A stretch of 64,000 nt of DNA from NCBI GenBank assembly GCA_028641055.1, contig CM054058.1, positions 240,484,187 to 240,548,186 of the forward strand, read 5' to 3'. Each line of letters begins with the position of its first letter. Within the stretch, counting starts at the first letter, position 1. This document shows positions 20,376-31,418 of this stretch, piece after piece. A model generated the notes under the pieces. It did no database searches. It worked only from the letters and a program-made list of their open reading frames with translations, and was not told where the DNA came from. Both the position numbers and the translations under genes were made by a program. This DNA is from Alopecurus myosuroides (lineage: Eukaryota > Streptophyta > Magnoliopsida > Poales > Poaceae).

Positions 20376-21062
20376 CTAATGATAGAACTTGCGGAGGTGC
20401 GCCACGTTCCACGGGTTGGAGTAGATACCGCCCGTCTTCAGGTTCTTCAAACGATAGGCGCCTCACGGGATAACTTCGTGTATGATGAAGGGTCCTTCCC
20501 ATGGTGGCTCTAGCTTGTGCACCTCCTTTTGCTTGAGTCGCAGTACCAGGTCTCCTACCATGAAGGATCTGTGTCGTATGCGGCGACTGTGGTAATTACG
20601 CAGCGACTGCTGATAGACTTCAGATCTTGCGAGTGCGATGTCCCTAATCTCATCCAGTGCGTCCATGTCCTCTGCGAATGCTCTGTTTGAGGTTTCTTCG
20701 CTGTATGCGACGACTCTTGGGGCGCTGAATTTGACATCCTCCGGTAGCACGACCTCGGCTCTGTATACCATGAAGAATGGCGTGTAGTTTGTCGACCGAT
20801 TTGGTGTTGTTCGCAGGCTCCATAACACCGATGGTAATTCTTCGGCCTAGTGCCCTGCTGCTGGGTCTAGCCGACTGGGTAGCCGCTTCTTTAGGCCAGT
20901 CGAAACTAATCCGTTGGATTGTTTGACCTGGCTGTTAGTTTGCGGGTGAGCTACCGAGGCGAAGTTGAGAGTTATCCCTTTTTCCTCGCAGAAGTCCTGA
21001 GTTTCCTTGGCTGTGAAGTTGCTTCCATTATCTGTGATGATGTTGTGCGGGACACCGATCAT
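20376..21062 (-). pseudogene. Integrase C-terminal part of RT5
   Basis: Begins in the core domain just before the second catalytic Asp (ITDNGSNF), continues through the DDE region (AHPQTNSQVKQSN, where the catalytic Glu of the usual V-E-R/Q pattern is Lys) and ends with the 'GDLVLRLKQK...LEPPWEGPF' C-terminal fold. Stops interrupt it at 20847 and 20463; the ancestral stop is TAG at 20376. At the 5' side it is cut at the GATCAT junction (21057-21062). Dead fragment. It converges on the antisense gene that ends at 19986. Confidence 0.75.
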
Positions 21063-21069
21063 AAATAAC
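21057..21069. other. RT5/RT4 deletion junction
   Basis: GATCATAAATAAC. GATCAT belongs both to the RT5 integrase and to the RT4 LTR (GCAAGATCATAAATAAC at 34612-34625); AAATAAC is RT4 LTR only. The simplest reading is a deletion between 6-bp microhomologies, followed by RT7 insertion at ATAAC. Confidence 0.65.
21065..21069. repeat. Target-site duplication of RT7 (left copy)
   Basis: ATAAC here and at 27994-27998. Perfect. Confidence 0.85.
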
Positions 21070-22433
21070 TGATACGTCTCCAACGTATCTATAATTTCTG
21101 ATGTTCCATGTTGATATTATGCCAATTGCTACATGTTTTCCGTAAGTTTTGCTACATTTTCTTACATTTTTCGGGACTAACCTATTGACCAGATGCCACA
21201 TAGCTAGTTCCTTGTTTTCTGCTGTTTTTAGTTTCAGAAAAGTTGTTCTGGAAATATTCAAAAGCCAGAAGTCTTAGAAGTTCCGGAATCATCCAGAAGT
21301 CCCGAAGATCCCCGGAGGGTGGCCACACCATAGGGTGGTACGGGTCCCCCCTGGCCGCGCCACCTGGTGGTTTGGGCCCCCTGGCCACCCCCCGGCATTG
21401 CCCTTTCGCCTATTTATACTCCCCCGAGGGAAAACCCTAAAAGAGTCGACCTTTTCCACAAAATACATTTGTAGCTCCGCCGCCGCCGACGACAAGTTTC
21501 GGGGGACAGATCTCTGTTCGGGCACCCTGCCGGGACGGGGAAGTGCCCCCGGAACCCATCTCTATCGACTCCGCCGCCATCTCCATCGCCGTTGCTGTCT
21601 CCTATGATGAGGAGGGAGTAGTTCTCCCCCGGGGCTGAGGGCTCTACCGGTAGCTATGTGGTTCATCTCTCTCTCTCCCATGGTGTGATCTATATGTGAC
21701 CGTGAGCTTTGTAATCTAGTTGAATAAGTAGATGTTACTCGTCATCTTGTGCTACTCAAGTGTTTTATTAATATGAACTTTGGAGTCACCTTGTCCCGCG
21801 GTGCGAAGGTGATAGTGTGCACATCGTGTGTGTCTCCTCTATGAATTTTGGTGTTTGTCTAGTACCTTCTGGGGCGCTCATAGTGACAGCGTGGGGTTAA
21901 CTAGACATGGGAATGCCTACTTTAAGGAGTGCCTTTTGCAGTCCTACGCAATGATTAGTGTTCGTTATCCAACCGGAGAGGGTTAAGAGCAGAATAGTGA
22001 AGAGAAGATATTTAGTTATTCAATTTTGTGATCATTGTTGAGAGTGTCCACTAGTGAAAGTAGGATCCCTAGGCCTTGTTTCCAAGCATTTAAACACCGT
22101 TTTCCGCATGTTCTGCTACATGTTTGCTTGCTGCCATTTTTATTTCAGATTGCTATTATCACTTATTATCATCCATATTACTTGCATTTTACTCTCTCTT
22201 CGCCGAACTAGTGCACCTATATACCTGACAAGTATATTGGGTGTGTTGGGGACACAAGAGACTTCTTGTATCTTGATTTCAGGGTTGCTTGAGAGGGATA
22301 TCTTTGACCTCTACTTCCCTGAGTTCGATAAACCTTGGGTATTCCACTTAAGGAAAACTTGCTGCTGTTCTACAAACCTCTGCACTTGGAGGCCCAACAC
22401 TGTCTACAAGAATAGAAGTGTGCGTAGACATCA
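21070..22433 (+). repeat. 5' LTR of RT7
   Basis: 1364 bp. A TATA-like TATTTATAC lies at 21411-21419 after the GC-rich U3. The start of the pair shows about ten differences in 200 bp by eye, plus an 18-bp gap near 21263 relative to the 3' copy. Confidence 0.9.
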
Positions 22434-22443
22434 AGCTCTTTTC

Positions 22444-22461
22444 TGGCGCTGTTGCCGGGGA
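22444..22461 (+). other. Primer-binding site of RT7
   Basis: TGGCGCTGTTGCCGGGGA, one mismatch to the tRNA-Asp type site. Confidence 0.8.
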
Positions 22462-22476
22462 GGTAAGGTAAAAGGT

Positions 22477-22498
22477 ACTCACATCCTCGGATGTGAGT
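22477..22498 (+). other. Perfect palindrome just after the primer site of RT7
   Basis: ACTCACATCC, TC, GGATGTGAGT: 10-bp arms, 16 nt downstream of the primer site. This leader position is where packaging or dimerisation stem-loops of retroelements are found; the role here is inferred. RT6 has a smaller GTGAG/CTCAC stem in its leader. Confidence 0.6.
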
Positions 22499-22609
22499 GC
22501 TCGGAGTTATTTCCTTTAGATTATGCAATTTTATCTTTTTGTTTCTTGTTTTCACTAGTTAGGCTTATTTTTACTTATTCCTTGTTTTTATATTTACTAG
22601 TTAGACTTA

Positions 22610-23473
22610 ATGGGAAACAACAACAAAATGAGAGAGCTTTATAATATTTATCTTGAGTTAGGTCATGAAGTGTTTGAAGAGAAAATTAAAAAACCTATGG
22701 AACTTTATTTGCATTCTAGTGGCAATGTTATTAGTATGAACTCTTTAAACACCATTATTGCTAATGCTAGGGAAAAGTCTAAGCTTGGGGAAGCTAGTTT
22801 TGATGAATATGATATTTTTTGTCCCCCAAGTTTTGAGGAGGAAATTTTCTTTGATGATACTTTGCCTCCAATATATGATTATTATAATGATCGTGGTATT
22901 CTAGTCCCACCTACTATGAATTATAAATTTTATTGTGATCATGATAAGCCTTCTATATATGATGTTTACAATGATGAACATGCTATTTTCAGTCCACCTA
23001 CTATTGAGGAGAAAAATAATTATGATTACAATATGCCTCCTAAATTTGATGTTTACGGTGATGAGAATAATAATGATTGCTATTTTGTTGAATTTTCTCC
23101 CGCTGCTATTGATGAGAATGACTATGCTTATGTGGAGAGTATTAATTCTTTTACGCGTGTGGATCATGATAAGAATGTTTCTTATGATAGTTATATTGTT
23201 AATTTTATTCATGATGCTACTAAAAGTTATTATGAGAGAGGGAAACATGGTTTTATGCATCTCAACAATATGAAGTTTCCCCTCTTTATGTTGAAATTTT
23301 TGAAGTTGCACTTATTTTGTGTTCCTATGCTAGTCACTTTGTGCTTCGTTGACTTGTTTTTCTACAAGATTCTTTTTCATAGGAAGTGGGTTAGAATTAA
23401 ATGTGTTTTATATTTGCTTCTTGATTCTCTCTTATTGTGCTTCAACTCTTATTCTTATGTGAGCATCTTATAA
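22610..23473 (+). CDS. RT7 ORF: acidic repeat protein with C-terminal hydrophobic segments (287 aa)
   Basis: Intact ORF from the first ATG after the leader. Residues 1-60 are charged and helical. Residues about 65-170 hold roughly four imperfect repeats of about 30 aa built on 'Y/FD.Y.(D/N)...PP' (YDYYNDRGILVPPT; YDVYNDEHAIFSPPT). Residues 195-215 contain HDATKSYYERGKHG. Two hydrophobic stretches follow (about 223-253 and 264-280) that could cross a membrane, separated by FHRKWVR. RT11 has a broken relative with the same tail. No known family recognised; it is not gag, protease or polymerase. A distant env-like remnant is possible but unproven. Confidence 0.7.
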   Translation: MGNNNKMRELYNIYLELGHEVFEEKIKKPMELYLHSSGNVISMNSLNTIIANAREKSKLGEASFDEYDIFCPPSFEEEIFFDDTLPPIYDYYNDRGILVPPTMNYKFYCDHDKPSIYDVYNDEHAIFSPPTIEEKNNYDYNMPPKFDVYGDENNNDCYFVEFSPAAIDENDYAYVESINSFTRVDHDKNVSYDSYIVNFIHDATKSYYERGKHGFMHLNNMKFPLFMLKFLKLHLFCVPMLVTLCFVDLFFYKILFHRKWVRIKCVLYLLLDSLLLCFNSYSYVSIL

Positions 23474-26197
23474 AAATCATTGTGCCTAGCTGAAAGGCAT
23501 TAAAAGAAAAGCGCTTCCGGGAGACAACCCGTTTTATTTCTCCGTTTTCAACCCGTTTTCTGTCGTTTATTTTTGTTTTCTTTGCACCTGGGTGTTGTCT
23601 ATTTCCTTAGAAACCCTGCTATAATATTTTATTTTGTGTATTTGTTGAGCCAAGTAAATCCTCTAGTGGAAAGTTGAGACTATATTTCGGATTTCTACGC
23701 AGGAAACAGAATTCTGCTATCCACTGTTAAAATCGTATAAAATCACAGAAAATTCAAAATTACCTGATTTTTTTTGTGCGTCATCCTGGAATATATACGC
23801 AACTTTCTTAGTTGAACACTTTTTTATTTGAGCAACAGAGGATTTTTGAACAAAAAATCATCTTTATCTGTTGTTCTGTTTTGACAGATTTCTGCTAATA
23901 ATTGCATTTGCCTCTTAATCTCTTTCTTTTGGTGTTCTTTTGAGAAAAGAAGTTGTGATAGTATCTAATGTGTTTATGAGTGTTAGGCTTGTGTTGAAAC
24001 TGAACCATGTGAATTTATTATTTCGATTGCACTAACGCTGCTAATGAAGATTGTGAGAAGTTTGGTGTGAAGGAAGTTTTCAAGGGTTAAGAGAAGAGGG
24101 TGATATGACGTGATCAAGAAGAGTGAAGAGCCTAAGCTTGGGGATGCCCCGGTGGTACATCCCAGCAAATTCCAAGAATACTCAAGCGTCTAAGCTTGGG
24201 GATGCCCAAGGCATCCCCTTCTTCATCGACAAATTATCATGTCACTTCCAGTGAAACTATATTTTTATTCGGTCACATCTTATGTGCTTTACTATGAGCG
24301 TCTTTTATTTTTGCGTTAGGTTTGTTTAGTTTTCTTTGCTGTAGTTTATGGTTGGATATTATCATACTTGTGTGGGAGAGATACATGCTCCATTTTCATT
24401 GCTTAGAACACTCTAGTTTTGATTCTTATTGTTCCGTGAGTGTTCACTTTTTACTAGTAATGCGTTTAGCCTTTGATTTCATGCATCTCTTATTCAGAGC
24501 TGTTAGTTTTAGTAGTGTTATGTGAGTAATCTCATGTTTTCTTTTTGTATCATGTAGGGTATTTTTGTTAAAACATATCTTGTACGGTGCTTGTTCGGAA
24601 AAGAAACTGCTGCTTGAAGTAGAATTTTTAATGGTGCAAGTAGAAGCTTGTATAGACCGTGGCTAGAACTTTTTCATATCATGCTATGTGTTATTTTAGT
24701 TTTAAAGCCTTGTGGTTATTGAGTATCATGATTAGCCTCAAAGAGCTGAGAGTGTTTAATGTGCCATTGAAAGAATCATGAGTTGTTCTTGTCATATTGA
24801 AGCATAAATTTGTGGTATTCTCTTTTGAATGTTTTATTTGGTTGACTTGGCGCATGCTCACACCATGTTTATGACTATGAACCAGTCATTAATAGCCTCT
24901 ATGATCATTTAGTTTTTGAACTTGTGGTACCACTTATGCTTTGATTAATGATGTTTATGTCGCTATGCATGATTATGGCTCTTATGCTCTCTTGATTTGT
25001 CGCTCCCAGTATTTTGCTAGCTTCCACCTGTACCGAGTATGAGCTCTACTCGTGCATCCAAACTCCCTTAAACCAAGTTTTCCCATTGTGTCCAACATAC
25101 CTACCTACATGTTGTATTTAACTGCCACTCCAAGTAAATTGCTCATGTGCTACCTTTGAAACTTTCAAAATTACTCTTGTTTTATGTTCTTGTTTTTACT
25201 CATGAGGACGTAAATAGAGAATCTTTATCTCACTTGTTGATTGGATTTCACACCCTGGACTAGTGGCTTCATCCTCTTATCCAATTGATATAAGATCTGG
25301 CAGCGGGGTGCCCAACCCCAAATTAATACACACAAAATCTCTTCATTATTTTTTCCCCTGGTTTATGAGTCAAAGCATAATTGTGTAAACAAAAGAGAAA
25401 GAGGGATGACCTTCTCTACCAGTTGCGTCCTTCATATGGGAGCCACTCTTGTGAAATCTAGTTGGATTGTGACGTACTGTATTTTCTATTTACCATTCGT
25501 TGACATTAGCATACATCTCCCAAAATATAGACACTCCTCCATGGTATGTGATTGTTGGCAGTCACCCGAGGATTCGGTTAGCCATGGTTTGTGTAAGACG
25601 GATGTGAGGAGTGTCAAAATTTTAATACCTCTGTTTAATAAAATAAAAGCTCTAGCACATGAGTGATCTCTTCTTTCCTCTGCGAAGGGACTTTCTTTTA
25701 CTTTTATGTTGAGTCTCCGTCTTCTAACTCTATGCACAGTTGAGAGAGCATTTTTGCCATTCTGAGTTTTATGTGCATTTGTCCCAGAAACATTATTAAT
25801 TGATTCATGATGTGTTATTGTGTGTTCTCTAATTATTTGTTCTAGTCTTCCTCATGAACTTTGAAGGTGTCCCGGCATTTATGTTTTTCCCCACTCTTAA
25901 GGACCAGCGAAATACCACTTTGGCATGCTTTCTCTATACTTGAAACAAACGTATATCTTTCTTTGCATTGTTATTCATGATCTTTTATTTGAGATACTTC
26001 TCATGATGCAAAGTGATTGCTATGTTTTATTATTAAAGTTCTATTTATCATGTTTGTGTTAAAGTTCATTGATCTCAGCTTACATATGCTTTTACATTTT
26101 GATGATCAAGTTTTGTGTGGTCGTTGTCACCTCAGAAATTATTTTATTTTATCGTTTACCTACTCGAGGACGAGTAGGAACTAAGCTTGGGGATGCT
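23474..26197 (+). other. Non-coding 3' block of RT7
   Basis: 2.7 kb, the same block as in RT6 and RT4. Contains two internal polypurine-tract copies (24134-24147, 24192-24205) with a hairpin, and the functional tract at 26183-26196. No ORF that I trust. Confidence 0.7.
24134..24218 (+). other. Internal polypurine-tract copies with hairpin, RT7
   Basis: AAGCTTGGGGATGC occurs at 24134, 24192 and, next to the LTR, 26183. The second copy runs into a perfect hairpin, arms GGGGATGCC and GGCATCCCC with loop CAA (24198-24218). Confidence 0.75.
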
Positions 26198-27993
26198 TGA
26201 TACGTCTCCAACGTATCTATAATTTCTGATGTTCCATGTTGATATTATGCCAATTGCTACATGTTTTCCGTATGTTTTTCTACGTTTTCTTACGTTTTCC
26301 GGGACTAACCTATTGACAAGATGCCACAGAGCCAGTTCCATGTTTTCTGCTAATTTTAGTTTCAGAAAAGTTGTTCTGGAAATATTCTCGGAATTGGAAA
26401 ATTCAAAAGCCAGAAGTCTTAGAAGTTCTGGAAGCATCCAGAAGTCTCGAAGAGCCCCGGAGGGGGTCCACAGGGTGTCCACACCATAGGGTGGCGCGGG
26501 TCCCCCGGGCCGCGCCACCTGGTGGTGTGGGTCCCCTGGCCACCCCCCCGGCATCGCCCTTTCGCCTATTTATACCCCCCCGAGGAAAAACCCTAAAAGA
26601 ATCGACCTTTTCCACAAAATACATCTGTAGCTCCGTCGCCGCCGCAGACAAGTTTCGGGGGACAAATCTCGGTTCTGGCACCCTGCCGGGACGGGGAAGT
26701 GCCCCCGGAACCCATCTCCATCGACTCCACCGCCATATCCATTGCCGTTGCTGTCTCCTATGATGAGGAGGGGGTAGTTATCCCCCTGGGCTGAGGGCTC
26801 TACCGGTAGCTATGTGGTTCATCTCTCTCTCCCATGGTGTGATCTATATGTGATCGTGAGCTTTGTAATCTAGTTGAATAAGTAGATGTTACTCGTCCTC
26901 TTGTGCTACTCAAGTGTTTTATTAATATGAACTTTGGATTCACCTTGTCCCGCGGTGTGAAGGTGACAGTGTGCACATCATGTGTGTCTCCTCTATGAAT
27001 GTCTAGTACCTTCTGCGGCGCTCATAGTGACAGCGTGGGGTTAACTAGACATCGGAATGCCTACTTTAAGGAATGATTTTTGCAGTCCTACGCAATGATT
27101 AGTGTTTGTTATCCAACCGGAGAGTGTTAAGAGTAGCATAGTGAAGAGAAGATATTTAGTTAAGCAATTATGTGATCATTGTTGAGAGTCTCCACTAGTG
27201 AAAGTAGGATCCCTAGTGAAAGTAGCTATGTGGTTCATCTCTCTCTCCCATGGTGTGATCTATATGTGATCGTGAGCTTTGTAATCTAGTTGAATAAGTA
27301 GATGTTACTCGTCATCTTGTGCTACTCAAGTGTTTTATTAATATGAACTTTGGATTCACCTTGTCTCGCGGTGTGAAGGTGACAGTGTGCACATCATGTG
27401 TGTCTCCTCTATGAATGTCTAGTACCTTCTGCGGCGCTCATAGTGACAGCGTGGGGTTAACTAGACATCGGAATGCCTACTTTAAGGAATGATTTTTGCA
27501 GTCCTACGCAATGATTAGTGTTTGTTATCCAACCGGAGAGTGTTAAGAGTAGCATAGTGAAGAGAAGATATTTAGTTAAGCAATTATGTGATCATTGTTG
27601 AGAGTCTCCACTAGTGAAAGTAGGATCCCTAGGCCTTGTTTCCAAGCATTGAAACATCGTTTTCCGCCTGTTCTGCTACATGTTTGCTTACTGCCATTTT
27701 TATTTCAGATTGCTATTATCACTTATTATCATCCATATTACTTGCATTTTACTCTCTCTTCGCCGAACTAGTGCACCTATATACCTAACAAGTATAATGG
27801 GTGTGTTTGGGACACAAGAGACTTCTTGTACCTTGATTTCAGGGTTGCTTGAGAGGGATATCTTTGACCTCTACCTCCCTGAGTTCGATAAACCTTGGGT
27901 AATCCACTTAAGGGAAACTTGCTGCTGTTCTACAAACCTCTGCACTTGGAGGCCCAACACTTTCTACAAGAATAGAAGTGTGCGTAGACATCA
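26198..27993 (+). repeat. 3' LTR of RT7
   Basis: 1796 bp, partner of 21070-22433; carries the 416-bp duplication at 26806-27637. Confidence 0.9.
26806..27637 (+). repeat. 416-bp tandem duplication in the RT7 3' LTR
   Basis: Two units, 26806-27221 and 27222-27637, nearly identical; GTAGCTATGTGG starts both. The first unit ends in GTGAAAGTA, so a short AGTGAAAG homology may have mediated it. It is absent from the 5' LTR, so it arose after insertion or during the last replication cycle. Confidence 0.85.
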
Positions 27994-28773
27994 ATAACAT
28001 ACACATGATGATAGCATGACTATCTCGCCATGATAGCATGATAGATTGATAATCAACAAACATAGCATTCAATAATCATCGGATCCCAGCAAACGCAACA
28101 TGGAGCATTATAAATAGATGATCTCGATCATGTGAGGCATATCACGAGATCTAAACATGAGGCATAAAGTGGATAGTACAACCATCTATCAATGCTATGG
28201 ACCCGTAGTCCTAGGATGAACTACTCACGCATCACTCCGGAGGCGGGCATGGTGGTGTAGACCCCTCCGGTGATGAATTCCCCTCCCGGCAGGGTGCCGG
28301 GGAGAGCTCCAGAACCCTCCCGATCTCGGGTTGATGATGACGGCGGCCTTTGGTTTTTCTCGGGACAAAGTGGTATATTTTTAGGGTTGATTTATCGGGG
28401 GAATAAATAGGCGAAAGGGCGATGGTCGTGGATGCCCGAGGGGCCCACACCACCCCCCGGCGCGGCCAGGGGACGCGCCGCCCTATGGTGTGGCTCCCCT
28501 GTGGTCCCCTTACGGGCCTCTTCGGGACTCCGTGGAACCTTTGGAAATTCTAAGATTTCCGGACTTCGAATTTTCCAATTCCGAGAATATTTCCACAACA
28601 ACTTTTCTAAAACTAAAAACAGCAGAAAACAGGGAACTGGCTCTGTGGCATCTTATCAATAGGTTAGTCCGGGAAATCGATAAAAATGACATAAAGTGTA
28701 AGGAAAACATGTAGCATATGGCACAAAAACAACATGGAACATCAGAAATTATAGATACGTTTATGACGTATCA
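27994..28773 (-). repeat. 3' LTR of RT4, second part
   Basis: Resumes with ATAACATACACATG, as in the 5' LTR at 34622, and ends TATGACGTATCA at 28773. Together with 6801-7620 it makes about 1.6 kb. Confidence 0.8.
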
Positions 28774-31418
28774 GCATCCCCAAGCTTAGTTCCTACTCGT
28801 TCTCGAGTAGGAAAACGATAAAAAACACATAATTTCTAAGGTGACATGCTACCAACATGAACTTGATCATCTAAATTGTGAAAGCATAAGCAGCTGAAAT
28901 CATATAACTTTTAACACAGGCATGATAAATAAAATTCTAACAATAAAGCATAGCAATCACCTTGCATCATGAGAAGTAACACAAATAAAAGATCATGAAT
29001 AATAATGCACTTGAAGGTATACGTTTGTTTCAAGCATAGAGATAACATGGCAAAGTGATATTTCGCTTGTCCTTAAGAGTGGGGCAAAACATAAATTCCA
29101 GGACACCTTCAAAGTTCATGAGGAAGACTAGAACACATAATTAGAGAACAAACAATAACACATCATGTATCGATTAATAATGTTTCTTGACAAATGCACA
29201 TTAAACTCAGAATGGCAACCATGCTCTCTCAACTATGCATAAAGTTAGAAGATGGATACTCAACATAAAAGTAAAAGAAAGGCCCTTCGTAGAGGGAAGT
29301 AGGGATCACTCATGTGCTAGAGCTTTTATTTTGTTAAACAGATGTATTGAAAACATTTTTTAGATAGGTGTATGCTTATGTCAACGAATGGTAAACAAAA
29401 AATACAGTACGTCACAAGCCAACTAGACTTCACAAGAGCGGATCCCATAGAAAGATGCATCTGGGTAGAAGGTCATCCATTATTCTCTTTTGTTTACACA
29501 ATTATGCTTTGACTGATAAATCAGGGGCAAAAATAGTGAAGAGAATTTGTTGTATTACTTTGGGTCTAGGCACCCTGCTGCCAACTCTTCTATCAATTGG
29601 ATTAGCGGATGAAGCCACTAGTCCAGGGTGTGAAAGTCCAATCAACAAGTGAGATAAAGATTCTCTATTTACGTTCTCATGAACTAAAACAGGAGCACAA
29701 AACAGGAGTAATTTTGAAGGTTTTAAAGGTAACACATGAGCAATTTACTTTGGAGTGGCAGTTAAATACCACATGTAGGTAGATATGGTGGACACATTTG
29801 GCAAAATTTGGTTTTTGGGAGTTGTTTGCACGAGTAGAGCTCATACTCAGTACAGGTGGAGGCTAGCAAAAAATTGGGAGCGACAAATCGAGAGAGCAAT
29901 AATGGCCATAATCATGCATAGCGACAAAAATATCATTAATCAAAGCATAATTTGTACTACAAGTTCAAAAACTAAATGATCATAGAGGCTATAAGTGACC
30001 GGTTCGTAGTCATAAACATGGTGTGAGCATGCGCCAAGTCAACCAAATAAATCATTCAAAGGAGAACACCACAAATTTATGCTTCAAAATGACAAAAACA
30101 AGTCATGATTCTTTCTAAGGCACATTAAACACTCTCAGCTATTTGAGACAAATCATGCTACAAAAGTAACCACTAGGATTTAGAATTAAAATAACATCTA
30201 GCATGACATGAAAAATTCTAGCCACATTCTATACAAGCTTCTAATTGCACCGTTATAAGCATGAAAACTGTACTACTGCTTTCTAACACCAAGCATTTCA
30301 TAATAAACAAAAACTCTCCAAGAGATGCAACAATGAAACAAGAGAGTACTAACACAAATCTACTAAAACTAATAACTCTAAATAAGAGATGCAATAAAAA
30401 AGGAGCTAAAAAGGAAATTTGCAGCAACTAGAAGAAAAACTAAGAATACGAGCATAGCAATTATTCAAACGAAAAACCGGAGCGTGTCTCTCTCCAACAC
30501 AAAAAATGATAGGGTCCAACTATATTTCTGCAGCAAGGAAAACAAAATAAAACAAAATAAAAACAAATAGACGCTCCAAGTAAACTTCATATGATGTGAC
30601 CGAATAAAAATATAGTTTCACTAGAAGTGACCTGATAAATTATTGATGAAGATGGGGATGCCTTGGGCATCCCCAAGCTTAGATGCTTGAGTATTCTTAG
30701 AATTTTATGGGATGAACCATGGGGTAATCCCCAAGCTTTGCCTTTGCACTCTTCTTGATCACATTATATCACCCTCTTCTCTTGACCCTTGAAAACTTCC
30801 TTCACACCACACTCAAAGAGTAACTCGCATTAGAGGGTTAGTGCAGCAAACAAAAATTCATGGGTTCTGTATGGACACAAGTGCTATTGATACTTCTAAA
30901 CATTAGCTACAACCAATGATGTTTCTTGAAGCAAAGAAATCCACTTGACATCGTAAAACAGCAAATGCAAGAAAAATGGCAGAATCTGCCAAACCGAGAA
31001 CAGTTTGTAAAGACGAACTTTTTCGGGGCACTTATGTTTCTCAGATCGAAAAACTTAAAGAAATAAAAGTTGCGAAATTAGCTGAGGAATAAGCACAAAA
31101 AAATTCAGATCATTCTGATCTTTTGGGATTTTATACGATTTTTTACGGTGCACAACAGAAATCTGTTTCCTGCGGAGAAATCCAAAACCAACTCCAACTA
31201 TCGTCAGAAACTTTACTTGGCACAAATTAAACATGAAAATAAAGATACAAAGTAGTTTCTACATAAGTATACAACCCCTTGAATCAAAGAAAACAGATAA
31301 AAACAAAGCAAAAATAAAACCATGGGTTATCTCCCAAGAAGTGTTTTCAAGTGGAGAGGCATTCAAATCAAGATAAGGCAATTCCTTAATAATACATTGT
31401 ATTTTATCTATGTGAGTT
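28774..31418 (-). other. Polypurine tract and non-coding 3' block of RT4
   Basis: Starts with GCATCCCCAAGCTT (28774-28787), the tract next to the LTR. The rest is the block also seen in RT6 and RT7. An internal tract copy with hairpin lies at 30654-30680 (arms GGGGATGCC / GGCATCCCC, loop TTG on this strand). No ORF of note. Confidence 0.7.
30654..30680 (-). other. Internal polypurine-tract copy with hairpin, RT4
   Basis: Same hairpin and GCATCCCCAAGCTT copy (30667-30680) as in RT6 and RT7, about 1.9 kb from the LTR; a degenerate second copy is near 30726. Confidence 0.7.

Larger units (their letters stand above)
7621..21062 (-). mobile_element. RT5: Tat-type Gypsy element, 5' half deleted
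   Basis: Minus-strand element inserted in the 3' LTR of RT4. Present: 3' LTR (7621-7718 plus 14457-14840, split by RT6), polypurine tract (14841-14852), a spliced gene on the opposite strand (16040-19986) and the integrase C-terminal half (20376-21062). Gag, protease, reverse transcriptase, both RNase H domains, most of integrase and the 5' LTR are gone. The break at 21057-21062 joins integrase to RT4 LTR sequence at a shared GATCAT. Confidence 0.8.
21070..27993 (+). mobile_element. RT7: complete non-autonomous Athila-like Gypsy element
   Basis: LTRs at 21070-22433 (1364 bp) and 26198-27993 (1796 bp), both TGATACGTC...GACATCA; tRNA-Asp-type primer site at 22444-22461; polypurine tract at 26183-26196; perfect ATAAC duplication. 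The internal region is 3764 bp with one ORF (22610-23473) that is unlike gag or pol. The 3' LTR is longer because of a 416-bp internal duplication. It has to be mobilised by another element. Confidence 0.9.

Noticed and set aside
22901..23311. Minus-strand 136-codon frame rich in Ile/Met under the RT7 ORF
   Set aside because: A mirror of the Asp/Asn/Tyr codons of the real ORF; no independent support.
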